DNA of 64,000 nucleotides from Comamonadaceae bacterium (GTDB taxonomy: Bacteria > Pseudomonadota > Gammaproteobacteria > Burkholderiales > Burkholderiaceae_C): NCBI GenBank assembly GCA_947447985.1, contig CANFLX010000001.1:1-64000 (forward strand). Reading direction: 5' to 3'. Numbering within the stretch: position 1 is the first letter of the stretch; every line of letters begins with the position of its first letter. Below are positions 23,107-33,367 of the stretch, piece after piece. The notes beneath the pieces were generated by a model. That model searched no databases. It was given only the letters and a program-made list of their open reading frames with translations, and had not been told where the DNA came from. Both the position numbers and the translations under genes were made by a program.

Positions 23107-25023
23107 TCAGCGTCCGCGCAAAAAGAGTTTGTCGAGGTCGGCCACTGTCACGGTGCGCCAGGTCGGGCGGCCGTGGTTGCACTGGTCGCTGCGCTCGGTG
23201 CATTCCATGTCGCGCAGCAGGGCGTTCATTTCATCGAGTGTGAGGCGGCGGTTGGCGCGCACGGCACCGTGGCAGGCCATGGTGGCCAGCAGCGCGTTGT
23301 GGGCGCGCTGCACCACGGTGCTGGCCTCGTGCTGCTCCAATTCGGACAGCACGCTGCGCGCCAAGGCCACCGCATCGCCTTGCGCCAAGGTGGTCGGCAC
23401 GGCCCGCACGGCCAGGGTGCGTGGAGAAAAAGCGCTGATCTCCAGGCCCAGCGCATGCAAGGTGTCGGCATGCGCTTCGGCGGTGGCGGCTTCGGCGTCG
23501 CTGCAGGCAAAGGTGGCGGGAATCAGCAGGGGCTGGCTGGCAATGCGGTGGCTTGTGCCACCGCCTTCTGCGTCTGCCCATTGGTTTTTCAGGCGCTCGT
23601 AGACGATGCGCTCGTGGGCGGCGTGCATGTCCACCACCACCAGGCCCTGGGCGTTTTCCGCCAGGATGTAAATGCCTTGCAGTTGCGCCAGTGCGCGGCC
23701 CAGCGGCCAGTCGCCCTCGGGCGCAGCGGCGGCTTGGGCGGTTTGGGTTTCAAGCCGCGGGCTATCGATGGGCTGCCAGAGTGCAGCCAGGTCGCTCACG
23801 CGTTGGCCCGGCAGGGATTCCTGCACATGAAAGGCGATCGGGCTCTGGCTTGGGTAGGGGCCGGGTGCGCGCTGCGGTGTGCTTTGCAGGGCTTGGGTCC
23901 ACAAGGGTGCAGACGAGGCTTGATCGACGGCAGTGGCTGCAATAGCACTGGCTGGCACGACGGCACCTGCGGCTTGCGCGCGCGGGGCCGACAGCGCGTC
24001 CTCGGTGGCGTGGCGCACGGCCTGGTGCACCTCGCGGCTGTCGCGAAAACGCACTTCGATTTTGGTCGGGTGCACATTGACGTCGACCCGCGTGGGGTCC
24101 ATCTCCAGATAGAGCGCGTAGACGGGCTGGCGCTGGCCGTGCAGCACATCTTCGAACGCGCTGCGGGCGGCGTGGGTGAGTACCTTGTCGCGCACAAAGC
24201 GGCCGTTGACATAGCAAAACTGCTGGTCGGCACGGGCCCGCGCTGCATCCGGAATCCCGACCCGCCCCCAGACCCGCATGCGCCGGGCTTCCAGCCCTGC
24301 GCCGTCTGCGCGCGGGTCGGCGCTCTGCCATTCCACGGCGACCGAGCGCGCCAAAAAGTCAGGGCCCAGCACGTCAGCCAGGCGCCGGTCCAAATCGCTG
24401 CCGCAGGCACGCCACTGCTCGACCACTTTGCCTTCATGCCAAATGGCAAAGCCCACGTCGGGACGGGCCAGCGCATGGCGGCGCACCGCTTCAATGCAGT
24501 GGGCCAGTTCGGTGGCGTCGGTTTTTAAGAATTTGCGCCGCGCGGGGGTGCTGTAGAAAAGCTCTTTGACTTCGACCGTGGTGCCTTGGGCTCGCGCAAT
24601 TTGGCGCAACTCGCCGGTGCGGCCGTCCAGCAAAAAAGCCTCCGATTGGCCGCTGGCGCGCGACAGGATGGCGCAGTCGGCAATCGAGTTGATGGCGGCC
24701 AAGGCTTCGCCGCGAAAGCCCATAGTGCTGACCGACTCCAGGTCGTTCAAATCGCTGATCTTGCTGGTGGCGTGGCGTTTGAAGGCAATCGGCAACTCGC
24801 CCGGCAGGATGCCCATGCCGTCGTCTTCCACCGAGATCAGGCGTACGCCCCCGGCTTGCAGGCGCAGCGTGATGTTCTGGGCCCCCGCGTCCAGGGCGTT
24901 GTCCACCAGTTCGCGCACCACCGAGGCCGGGCGCTCCACCACTTCGCCCGCCGCGATCTGGCTGATCAGCGCATCGGGCAGTTCACGGATGGGGCGGCGG
25001 GGGGGCAGGGCGGGGGCGTTCAC
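23107..25023 (-). CDS. mutL: DNA mismatch repair protein MutL
   Basis: IRELPDALISQIAAGEVVERPASVVRELVDNALDAGA, DDGMGI, GFRGEALAAI, CHGAVRANRRL C-terminus. Confidence 0.95.
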   Translation of the reverse strand: MNAPALPPRRPIRELPDALISQIAAGEVVERPASVVRELVDNALDAGAQNITLRLQAGGVRLISVEDDGMGILPGELPIAFKRHATSKISDLNDLESVSTMGFRGEALAAINSIADCAILSRASGQSEAFLLDGRTGELRQIARAQGTTVEVKELFYSTPARRKFLKTDATELAHCIEAVRRHALARPDVGFAIWHEGKVVEQWRACGSDLDRRLADVLGPDFLARSVAVEWQSADPRADGAGLEARRMRVWGRVGIPDAARARADQQFCYVNGRFVRDKVLTHAARSAFEDVLHGQRQPVYALYLEMDPTRVDVNVHPTKIEVRFRDSREVHQAVRHATEDALSAPRAQAAGAVVPASAIAATAVDQASSAPLWTQALQSTPQRAPGPYPSQSPIAFHVQESLPGQRVSDLAALWQPIDSPRLETQTAQAAAAPEGDWPLGRALAQLQGIYILAENAQGLVVVDMHAAHERIVYERLKNQWADAEGGGTSHRIASQPLLIPATFACSDAEAATAEAHADTLHALGLEISAFSPRTLAVRAVPTTLAQGDAVALARSVLSELEQHEASTVVQRAHNALLATMACHGAVRANRRLTLDEMNALLRDMECTERSDQCNHGRPTWRTVTVADLDKLFLRGR

Positions 25024-25076
25024 CTCGGCATTCTAGGGTGCAGCCCTGTCGCTGCAGGAGACGCCAGCCCTGGCCC

Positions 25077-27098
25077 TTAGAGCAACTGGCGCTTGATTTT
25101 TTTGTTCCAGGTGCGCACCAGAATTTGGGTGTCGCCCTCGTAAGCCTCCAGGCGTCCCGTGATATGCCAGTGGGTAGCGCTGGCGGTCATGGCGGAATAG
25201 GTCTCGGTGCGCGTGACCCAGTCGCCGCGCGAGGTTTCCATGGACCAGTGGCACTCCTGGCGGGCCGAGAGCGGGTCGTGCGGCAGGATGCGGTAGCTCT
25301 CGCGGCCCCGGCCCCAGGTGCTCAGGCCGTGTTCGGTGCTGGTGCTACGACCGAAGTCGTCCTCGATCACCATGCGGCGCTCGCCGGTGGCTTGGTCGAT
25401 GGTGACTTCGCGCCGGTTCCAGGGCTTGTCAATGGTGCGCAGTTTGACCGGGGGAGCCGCTTCGGCCGGCGCAAACACAGGCGCTTTTTCGCCACGCACT
25501 TTGGCGCGCTGGGGAATGTCGATAAAGCTCTTTGCCGTGTGCACCGTGAGCTGCACCGGCTGGGGTGCGGGCCAGATCAGCGGCCAATAGCTGGTGGACA
25601 AGGACACCCGCAGGCGGTGGCCTTTGGGCACGTGGTAGGCCACGTCGTCGAGCTGAATTTGCACCGTGTAGCGCTTGCCTGGCTCCAGCGCCTGGGGATG
25701 CTCGTGGCTGCTGCTGCCGTGCAAATGCGTGAGGTTGGCCACTGCGTAAGTGAGCCGCGAGACCCGGCCATCGGGCCAGATGCTGTTGAGCCGCACGGCC
25801 ACATGCGCGACCGGCTGGTCCACGCTGAATTGCAAGGTAAGCACCGGCGCGCCCACCAGGTCAAAGCCTTGTTGGAGCGCCTCGGCGTCAAAAGTGAGCG
25901 AGCCCGCGTCGTCCTGGCGCTGGTCGCCAGGAAACTCGGGGCCCATCCAAATGATGCAGTACTCGCCGCTGTCGGCACCGGTGTACTGCGGTGACGTGAT
26001 GGTTTGTTTGGACGTGCCGTGTGCCTGCGGTGCCAGGCCGGTGGCATTGAGGTACAGGCGTTGGCTCTGGCTGTGCGCGCTGGGCCACACCGTGTCGCTC
26101 ACCCAGCGCCCGGGGATGTGGCTGATGCTCGCACCCGGCGGCTGCACGTCCATGATGTAGGTGCGAAACGCGGGGTCGTTCTCCACACCGGTGGGCGCGT
26201 CTTTGAGCCAGCGGTCCCACCAGCGCAGGGCCTCTTGCAGAAAGCCGATGCGCGGCTCGGGCACCGCGAAGTGGGGGTATTTGTGCGCCCAGGGCCCGAT
26301 GATGCCCTTGACCGGCGACTGCACGCTGCCCACCAGGCGTGGCACGGCATTGGTGTAGGCGTCGTTCCAGCCGCCAATGGCCAGCACCGCGGCCTGGATG
26401 GCGACAATGTCTTCGCACACCGAGCCACGTTTCCAATAGGCATCGCGGTGCGGATGCTGCAGCCAGTCGATGGCCAGCAGGGGCTCGGCGTTGAGCCGCT
26501 CCAACCACATGCTGCGCCATTTGTCGCCGACCAAGGCGGGGTCTGGCGGACGCGAGGAATAGCCAAACATGGTGGCCGACCAGCCCAGGTTTTCACTCAG
26601 CAGGCAACCGCCTTTGAAATGGATGTCGTCGCTGTAACGGTCGTCGGTGGAGCACAGGGTGATGACGGCGTCCAAGCCCTGGGGTTGGCGCGCGGCCACC
26701 TGCAAGCCGTTAAAGCCGCCCCAGGAGATACCCATCATGCCCACCCGTCCGGTGCTCCAGGGTTGGGCCACCAACCAGGCAATCACTTCTTCGGCGTCTT
26801 GCAGCTCTTGCTCGCTGTATTCGTCCAGCATCAGGCCGTCGGAGTCGCCGTTGCCGCGCATATCGACGCGCACACAGGCGTATCCGTGGCCAGCCAGATA
26901 GGGGTGGGTGAGGGCGTCGCGCACCACGGTGCCGTCGCGCTTGCGGTAGGGCAGGTATTCCAAAATCACCGGCACCGGGTTCTTGGCGGCGTCGGTGGGC
27001 ATCCACAGCCGCGCCGCGAGTTGGGTGGCGTCGCGCAGCGGAATAAAGAGGTTGGGCGTTTCTTTGACTTTGCGGGGGAAGGATTTAACGGTTTTCAT
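25077..27098 (-). CDS. CocE/NonD family hydrolase (X-Pro dipeptidyl-peptidase-like)
   Basis: VPVILEYLPYRKRDGT, VRVDMRGNGDSDGLM, GMMGISWGGFNGLQVA nucleophile elbow; start set at MKTVKSFPRK. Confidence 0.88.
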   Translation of the reverse strand: MKTVKSFPRKVKETPNLFIPLRDATQLAARLWMPTDAAKNPVPVILEYLPYRKRDGTVVRDALTHPYLAGHGYACVRVDMRGNGDSDGLMLDEYSEQELQDAEEVIAWLVAQPWSTGRVGMMGISWGGFNGLQVAARQPQGLDAVITLCSTDDRYSDDIHFKGGCLLSENLGWSATMFGYSSRPPDPALVGDKWRSMWLERLNAEPLLAIDWLQHPHRDAYWKRGSVCEDIVAIQAAVLAIGGWNDAYTNAVPRLVGSVQSPVKGIIGPWAHKYPHFAVPEPRIGFLQEALRWWDRWLKDAPTGVENDPAFRTYIMDVQPPGASISHIPGRWVSDTVWPSAHSQSQRLYLNATGLAPQAHGTSKQTITSPQYTGADSGEYCIIWMGPEFPGDQRQDDAGSLTFDAEALQQGFDLVGAPVLTLQFSVDQPVAHVAVRLNSIWPDGRVSRLTYAVANLTHLHGSSSHEHPQALEPGKRYTVQIQLDDVAYHVPKGHRLRVSLSTSYWPLIWPAPQPVQLTVHTAKSFIDIPQRAKVRGEKAPVFAPAEAAPPVKLRTIDKPWNRREVTIDQATGERRMVIEDDFGRSTSTEHGLSTWGRGRESYRILPHDPLSARQECHWSMETSRGDWVTRTETYSAMTASATHWHITGRLEAYEGDTQILVRTWNKKIKRQLL

Positions 27099-27178
27099 CA
27101 GGCGGCTCCCGGTGGGCGTTGAACAAGCGGCTCTCCGCCGCCAAGTATGGCGCAAGAGCATGGGGGACAATGTCGCCC

Positions 27179-29206
27179 ATGCCCCAAATCAAGCCAGTTT
27201 CCCAGCCGCCCGCCGTTCCCCATGCCAGGACATACCTGATCGGTGTGGACACCGGCGGCACCTATACCGACGCCGCCATCATCGAAGCCCAAGGCCACAA
27301 GGTCGTGGCCTCGGCCAAGTCCATCACCACCAAAGGCGATTTGTCGATTGGCGTGACCGGCGCCATCACCGACGCGATCGCCAAGTTGCCGCAAGGCCTG
27401 GCCGCCAAAGACATTTCCTTGGTCTCGGTCTCGACGACCTTGGCGACCAACGCGGTGGTCGAAGGCCATGGCAGCGCGGTCGGCGTGGTGCTGATCGGAT
27501 TCGATGCCGCCATGGTGGAACGCACCGGCATTGCCAAGGCCTTTCCCGGCATTGCCTTGGCCGTGATTGATGGCGGCCATGACCACAACGGCGACGCCCG
27601 TGTGCCGCTGGACACCGACGCCTTGCGCGCCGCGCTGGTGGCCATGGCATCCAAGGTCGATGCGATTGCCGTGGCCTCGGCCTTTGCGGTACGCAATGCG
27701 GCGCATGAACTGCAGGCACGCGACCTGATCGTGGCCGAAACCGGCAAGCCCGTGACTTTGTCCACCGAGTTGTCCTCCTCGCTGGACGCGCCCCGGCGCG
27801 CACTGACCGCCACGCTCAACGCCCGGTTGATTGCACGGGTCTCAGGCCTGATTGACGCGGTCGGCCGTGCCATGGCGCAGCTGGGCATTGCCTGCCCGCT
27901 GATGATCGTCAAAGGCGACGGCAGCCTGGCCTTGGCGCAAAGTGTGGCCATGCGGCCGATTGAGACTGTGCTCTCGGGCCCCGCCGCGAGTTTGGTCGGC
28001 GCGCAGTGGCTCTCGGGCTTGCAAAGCTTCATCATGTCCGACATGGGCGGCACCACCACCGACCTCGGGGTGCTGCTTAACGGCCGCCCCCGTGTGAACG
28101 AAGAGGGTGCTGAAGTGGGCGGTTGGCGCACCATGGTGCGCGCCATTGATGTGCGCACGATCGGCCTGGGGGGCGACAGCGAAGTGGCGCTGGGCGCAGC
28201 GGGCAAGCTGACGATCAACCCGCAGCGCATCGTGCCGGTGTCCTTGCTGGGCGCGCGCTACCCCCAGGTCATCACCCTGCTGCAGGCCGACATGGCCGAT
28301 GTGGACGGCGGTGGTGCCATGCACGGCCGCTTTGTTCTGCTGCCCTTTGGTGCGCGCGCAGGCGCTGCCACGGCCGAATTGCCGCCGCGCGAGGCCGAGG
28401 TTTTGCGCCTGGTGACCGAAGCGCCCCAGCCCCTGCGCAAGCTGGCGACCTCGCTGCACGCCCAGCGCGCGATTGCGGCCTTGCAAAAAAAGGGGCTGGT
28501 GCAGGTGGCGGGCTTCACGCCGTCCGATGCCGCCCACGTGCTCGACTTGCAAGCCAACTGGTCCAAACCCGCAGCGGTGCTGGCCGCGCAACTGGGTTGC
28601 CGCTTGCGTGAGATGAAACTACCCACGCCCGAGCGCACCCAGGCCTATGCCCAGCTGGTGTGGAGCGAGACCGTGCGCTTGACCGCCAAAGCCATTTTGG
28701 ACACCGCCTGCGGCTACACCTTGCCCGACGACAAGCTGGTGCAAGCCGTGTGCAACGGCGTGAGTGCCGTCGGTCTCACGCAAGTCAGCCTGCGTCCGAA
28801 TGTGCCCGTGGTGGCGGTGGGCGGCCCGGTCAAGGTCTACTACGGCGAAGTGGCTCAGCGATTGGGCTGCGACATGGTGTTTCCCGACTACTGCGACGTG
28901 GCCAACGCCGTGGGCGCAGCCACGGGTGTCGTGGCCCATGCGGTGCGGGTGGAAGTGCATGGCGACGGCAGCGGGGTGTTTCGCCTGCACTCCACTGTGG
29001 GCACCCAGCAGTTCACCAATGCGGCGCTGGCGCTCGAAGCCGCCACGGCCCTGGCGCGCCAAAGCGCCATGGACGCCGTGCGCGCGATGGGCGCGGCGGA
29101 TCCGCAAGTGCAAATTCAGGTCAACAAAAGCTACTTCCCGAATGCGGTGGACGACCGGGGCCTGATGGAAGCGGTGGTGCTGGCCGAAGGCATAGGACGG
29201 CCCTGA
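27179..29206 (+). CDS. Hydantoinase/oxoprolinase family protein (HyuA-type)
   Basis: LIGVDTGGTYTDAAI, SVSTTLATNAVVEG, SDMGGTTTDLGVL; start set at MPQIKPVSQ. Confidence 0.85.
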   Translation: MPQIKPVSQPPAVPHARTYLIGVDTGGTYTDAAIIEAQGHKVVASAKSITTKGDLSIGVTGAITDAIAKLPQGLAAKDISLVSVSTTLATNAVVEGHGSAVGVVLIGFDAAMVERTGIAKAFPGIALAVIDGGHDHNGDARVPLDTDALRAALVAMASKVDAIAVASAFAVRNAAHELQARDLIVAETGKPVTLSTELSSSLDAPRRALTATLNARLIARVSGLIDAVGRAMAQLGIACPLMIVKGDGSLALAQSVAMRPIETVLSGPAASLVGAQWLSGLQSFIMSDMGGTTTDLGVLLNGRPRVNEEGAEVGGWRTMVRAIDVRTIGLGGDSEVALGAAGKLTINPQRIVPVSLLGARYPQVITLLQADMADVDGGGAMHGRFVLLPFGARAGAATAELPPREAEVLRLVTEAPQPLRKLATSLHAQRAIAALQKKGLVQVAGFTPSDAAHVLDLQANWSKPAAVLAAQLGCRLREMKLPTPERTQAYAQLVWSETVRLTAKAILDTACGYTLPDDKLVQAVCNGVSAVGLTQVSLRPNVPVVAVGGPVKVYYGEVAQRLGCDMVFPDYCDVANAVGAATGVVAHAVRVEVHGDGSGVFRLHSTVGTQQFTNAALALEAATALARQSAMDAVRAMGAADPQVQIQVNKSYFPNAVDDRGLMEAVVLAEGIGRP

Positions 29207-29227
29207 GGCGCCAGGACCCAAATCGCC

Positions 29228-29665
29228 CTATATCGAGTTGTTAGACGCCCCGTCGTAGGATTTGCAAAGGTAATTGATCCGCATTTCACCCGGCGTCCCG
29301 GCCCGGGGGGGAGCGAAATTGAGTTCGGTCAGCGGCAGTTCCGGTTCTTGGTGGACCGGCTCGCTGGTCGACTCGAAATCACTGAAATAGGTATTGGCCG
29401 TGTAGGCGAGTAGCCGCTTGTTGCAGTCCACGTAGCTGATGTAAGTGGTTGACAGGTAGCCGGTGTTATCGGGCCCGAACTGCATTTGCGACCATGCGGT
29501 TCGCAGCTGGGCCTTGATCAGTTTGGAGTGAGATACCACGCTGGAGTTATCGACGTACCAGTAAGTGACTTTTTTGAGGTCGGTGCTGGTGGTCAGGAGC
29601 GTCCAGTCAGCGGCCTGCACGGAGAGTACCAATGCCCACAGGGATAAGCTTGCCAGCAGACGCAC
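29228..29665 (-). CDS. Surface-adhesin E-like small exported protein
   Basis: Signal peptide (VRLLASLSLWALVLSVQA, GTG start), WTLLTTSTDLKKVTYWYVDNSSV...YVDCNKRLLAY pattern; orphan gene on - strand. Confidence 0.55.
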   Translation of the reverse strand: MRLLASLSLWALVLSVQAADWTLLTTSTDLKKVTYWYVDNSSVVSHSKLIKAQLRTAWSQMQFGPDNTGYLSTTYISYVDCNKRLLAYTANTYFSDFESTSEPVHQEPELPLTELNFAPPRAGTPGEMRINYLCKSYDGASNNSI

Positions 29666-29743
29666 ATTGCGCTCCTTTGATTGAGACTGCCCCCGGTCCG
29701 GGCTGCCTTGTTTGCGACGCACTTGTATTTTGACAGCCATTGC

Positions 29744-29759
29744 AGGGGGCGGTCCCCCT
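29744..29759. other. Hairpin AGGGGG-CGGT-CCCCCT
   Basis: 6-bp GC stem with tetraloop upstream of the adhesin-E-like gene. Confidence 0.5.
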
Positions 29760-29922
29760 TGCGCCGATATGCACTGATTTGGGGCGTTTTATCCAGGTCG
29801 TTTGGCTCATCTCTTGCTTTGCTCGAACGACAACTGCGATGTGGGGGAAAAGTCGCTCTTTTCCCTTATGCTGAAGACTCGACCTCGCCTCTCACTGTTC
29901 CTGACCGCCAACCAAGCCACTT

Positions 29923-32900
29923 ATGTCCATCCACGTAGCCCTGCACCACGTTACCCATTACCGCTACGACCGTCCTGTGCAGCTCGGCCCGCAGGTGGTG
30001 CGCCTGCGTCCGGCGCCGCACTGCCGCAGCCGCATCTTGTCGTACAGCCTGCGCATTGAGCCCGAAGAACATTTCATCAACTGGCAGCAGGACCCGTTTG
30101 CCAACTACCGGGCACGCTTGGTGTTTCCCAAGAAAACCACCGAATTCAAGGTCACGGTGGATTTGGTCACCGAGATGGCGGTGTTCAACCCCTTTGACTT
30201 TTTTGTCGAGCCCTCGGCTAAAGAAGTGCCCTTCAAGTACAGCGAGGCCTTGCAAGACGAATTGCAGTCGTATTTGGTCAAATTGCCGCGCACACCGCAG
30301 TTCAAAAAATACCTGTCCGCTCTGGACCGCAAACGCCAGCGCAGCATTGACTTTCTGGTGCAGACCAACCAGCGTTTGCACCAGGACATCCGCTACCTGA
30401 TCCGCATGGAGCCCGGTGTGCAAACGCCCGAGGAAACGCTGACCCTGCGCAGCGGCTCCTGCCGCGACTCGGCGTGGTTGTTGGTGCAGCTGTTTCGCCA
30501 CATGGGGCTGGCCTCGCGCTTTGTGTCGGGCTACCTGATTCAGCTCACACCCGACGTCAAGTCGCTCGACGGCCCCAGTGGCACCGAAGTCGATTTCACC
30601 GACCTGCATGCCTGGTGCGAGGTCTATCTGCCCGGTGCGGGCTGGATCGGCTTGGATCCGACTTCGGGCCTTCTGGCCGGCGAGGGCCACATTCCCTTGG
30701 CCTGCACGCCCCAGCCTTCCGCCGCAGCACCCATCGAGGGGCTGATGGACGAGGCGGAGGTGAGCTTTGACCACGAGATGTCCATTACCCGTATTTACGA
30801 GTCGCCCCGTGTGACCCGTCCCTATAGCGACGCGCAGTGGGCGGCCGTGTTGACGCTGGGTGAGTCGGTGGACGACAAACTCGAGGCGGGTGACGTGCGC
30901 CTGACCATGGGCGGTGAGCCGACCTTTGTGGCCGTCAACGACCGCGACGCGCCCGAGTGGAACACCGACGCCCTGGGCCCCACCAAACGAGGGCTGGCCA
31001 CCGAGCTGGTGCACAAGCTGCGCCAGGAATATGGGCAGGGTGGCTTTTTGCATTTCGGCCAGGGCAAGTGGTACCCCGGCGAGCAGTTGCCGCGCTGGGC
31101 CTTGAGCATTTACTGGCGCACCGACGGACAAGCCTGCTGGAGCGACCCCGCGCTGTTCGCTGACGAACGCGAGCCCAGCCACTACACCGCCGCGGATGCG
31201 CGCCGCTTCATTGACACGCTGGCCCAGCGCGTGGGCGTGTCGGACGCGCACATCCTGGCCGGGCATGAAGACGCCTGGTACTACCTGTGGCGCGAGCGTC
31301 GCCTGCCCGTCAATGTCGACCCGTTTGACGCACGGCTGGACGACGAGCTCGAACGTGCCCGCCTGCGCCGCGTTTTTTCGCAAGGTTTGCAGGCCGAGGT
31401 GGGTTATGTGCTGCCGCTGCGCCCCAGCGAAGCGGGCAAGGCGCAGTGGGAGACTGGCCGCTGGTTTGTGCGCGATGAGCGCCTCTACCTCATGCCGGGT
31501 GACTCCCCCATGGGCTGGCGTTTGCCCTTGGACTCTTTGCCCTGGGTAGCACCTACCGAGCGCCCTCAGCTGATGGAGCAAGATCCGTTTGCGCCGCGCA
31601 GCGCGCTCAAACCGACGACTGTGGCGCCTGCCCTGCAAATGCGCAGCGCGTCCGCCGCAGCCTCTGCGCCGCAGGCCGCGCCCGAGAAATTCAAGTCCGA
31701 CCCCACGCTCGTGCGCACGGCCGTCTGTGTGGAAGTGCGCGACCCGCGCCGCGCCAACGGCCCCAAGGCCGAAGAGCAGGGCACGGCCAGCGGCGTGTTG
31801 TACGTGTTCATGCCGCCCTTGCCGCGGCTGGACGATTACCTGGACCTGGTGGCTGCGGTGGAAGCTACGGCTCGGGAGCTGGGCGTCAAGATCGTGATGG
31901 AAGGCTATCCGCCAACGCGCGATCCGCGCCTCAAGCTGCTGCAAGTCACACCCGACCCGGGCGTGATTGAGGTCAACATCCACCCCGCGCACCACTGGGG
32001 CGAGGTGGTGGCGCACACCGAATTTTTGTACCAGGCGGCCTTTGAGACGCGCCTGTCGGCTGAGAAGTTCATGACCGACGGCCGCCACACCGGTACCGGC
32101 GGCGGCAACCATGTGGTGATGGGCGGCGCCACCCCGGCAGACAGCCCCTTTTTGCGCCGCCCCACGCTTCTGGCCAGCTTGCTGCTCTACTGGCACAACC
32201 ACCCCAGCCTGAGCTATTTGTTCAGCGGCATGTTCATTGGCCCCACCAGCCAGGCGCCGCGCGTGGACGAAGCGCGCAACGACCAGATCTATGAGCTGGA
32301 AATTGCGCTGCGAGAGATTCACCGCCTGAGCGAACAGGCCAAGGGCGTGCCAGGTGATGCCAACGCCACCGAGACCTACATGGCGCCGTGGCTGGTGGAC
32401 CGTACCTTGCGCAACATCCTGGTGGACGTGACCGGCAACACGCACCGCAGCGAGTTTTGCATCGACAAAATGTACTCACCGGATTCATCCACCGGGCGCT
32501 TAGGCTTGCTCGAGCTGCGTGCGTTCGAGATGCCACCGCACGCCCGCATGAGCGTGGTGCAGCAACTGCTGCTGCGTGCGCTGGTGGCGCGCTTTTGGGA
32601 GAAGCCTTACCTGGCCCCGGTCACCCGCTGGGGCACTGAGTTGCACGACCGCTTTTTGCTGCCGCATTGCGTGCAAGAGGACTTCAACGACGTGATCACC
32701 GAGCTGCAAGAGGCGGGCTTTGCGTTCGACGCGGCCTGGTTTGCACCGCATTTTGAGTTCCGCTTTCCGCTGGTGGGACAGATCCACACCAAGGGGGTTC
32801 GCTTGAGCCTGCGCCAGGCACTGGAGCCCTGGCATGTGATGGGCGAAGAAGGCACGTCGGGCGGCACGGCACGCTATGTGGACTCGTCGCTCGAGCGCAT

Positions 32901-33321
32901 TGAAGTCAAGGTCAACGGCCTCAACAGCAGCCGCTACACCGTCACCGTGAACGGCCACCCCGTACCCTTGCAAGCCACCGGCGTGGTCGGCGAGTATGTG
33001 GCCAGCGTGCGCTACAAGGCCTGGAACCCGCCGTCCTCTTTGCATCCGTCCATCGGCGTGCATGCGCCACTCACGTTTGACGTGGTGGACACCTGGATGC
33101 AGCGCTCGCTGGGGGGCTGCCAGTATTTTGTGTCGCACCCTGGCGGACTCGCCTACGACACCTTGCCGGTGAATGCCTACGAGGCAGAAAGCCGCCGCCT
33201 GGCGCGCTTTGCCCGCATGGGCCACACGCCGGGTAGCATGCAGGTGCCGCCGCCCAACAGCGCCGTGGTGCCCAGTGCAGAGTTTCCTTTCACCTTGGAC
33301 TTGCGCCGCTGTGTTGGGTGA
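29923..33321 (+). CDS. Large transglutaminase family protein (transglutaminase-like N-domain + DUF2126-type C-region)
   Basis: MSIHVALHHVTHYRYDRPVQLGPQVVRLRPAPHCR; catalytic GSCRDSAWLLV...DLHAWCEVYLPGAGWIGLDPTSGL; 1132 aa. Confidence 0.88.
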   Translation: MSIHVALHHVTHYRYDRPVQLGPQVVRLRPAPHCRSRILSYSLRIEPEEHFINWQQDPFANYRARLVFPKKTTEFKVTVDLVTEMAVFNPFDFFVEPSAKEVPFKYSEALQDELQSYLVKLPRTPQFKKYLSALDRKRQRSIDFLVQTNQRLHQDIRYLIRMEPGVQTPEETLTLRSGSCRDSAWLLVQLFRHMGLASRFVSGYLIQLTPDVKSLDGPSGTEVDFTDLHAWCEVYLPGAGWIGLDPTSGLLAGEGHIPLACTPQPSAAAPIEGLMDEAEVSFDHEMSITRIYESPRVTRPYSDAQWAAVLTLGESVDDKLEAGDVRLTMGGEPTFVAVNDRDAPEWNTDALGPTKRGLATELVHKLRQEYGQGGFLHFGQGKWYPGEQLPRWALSIYWRTDGQACWSDPALFADEREPSHYTAADARRFIDTLAQRVGVSDAHILAGHEDAWYYLWRERRLPVNVDPFDARLDDELERARLRRVFSQGLQAEVGYVLPLRPSEAGKAQWETGRWFVRDERLYLMPGDSPMGWRLPLDSLPWVAPTERPQLMEQDPFAPRSALKPTTVAPALQMRSASAAASAPQAAPEKFKSDPTLVRTAVCVEVRDPRRANGPKAEEQGTASGVLYVFMPPLPRLDDYLDLVAAVEATARELGVKIVMEGYPPTRDPRLKLLQVTPDPGVIEVNIHPAHHWGEVVAHTEFLYQAAFETRLSAEKFMTDGRHTGTGGGNHVVMGGATPADSPFLRRPTLLASLLLYWHNHPSLSYLFSGMFIGPTSQAPRVDEARNDQIYELEIALREIHRLSEQAKGVPGDANATETYMAPWLVDRTLRNILVDVTGNTHRSEFCIDKMYSPDSSTGRLGLLELRAFEMPPHARMSVVQQLLLRALVARFWEKPYLAPVTRWGTELHDRFLLPHCVQEDFNDVITELQEAGFAFDAAWFAPHFEFRFPLVGQIHTKGVRLSLRQALEPWHVMGEEGTSGGTARYVDSSLERIEVKVNGLNSSRYTVTVNGHPVPLQATGVVGEYVASVRYKAWNPPSSLHPSIGVHAPLTFDVVDTWMQRSLGGCQYFVSHPGGLAYDTLPVNAYEAESRRLARFARMGHTPGSMQVPPPNSAVVPSAEFPFTLDLRRCVG

Positions 33322-33367
33322 GCGGGCGCACCGCCAGCACCGCACTGCTGGGCAATAATCCAAGACC

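Noticed and set aside
23044-24528. 494-aa + strand ORF opposite mutL
   Set aside because: Shadow of mutL; no recognisable domain
29866-32445. 859-aa ORF on - strand
   Set aside because: Antisense shadow of the large transglutaminase gene in high-GC DNA; His/Gln/Arg-rich composition with no recognisable domain
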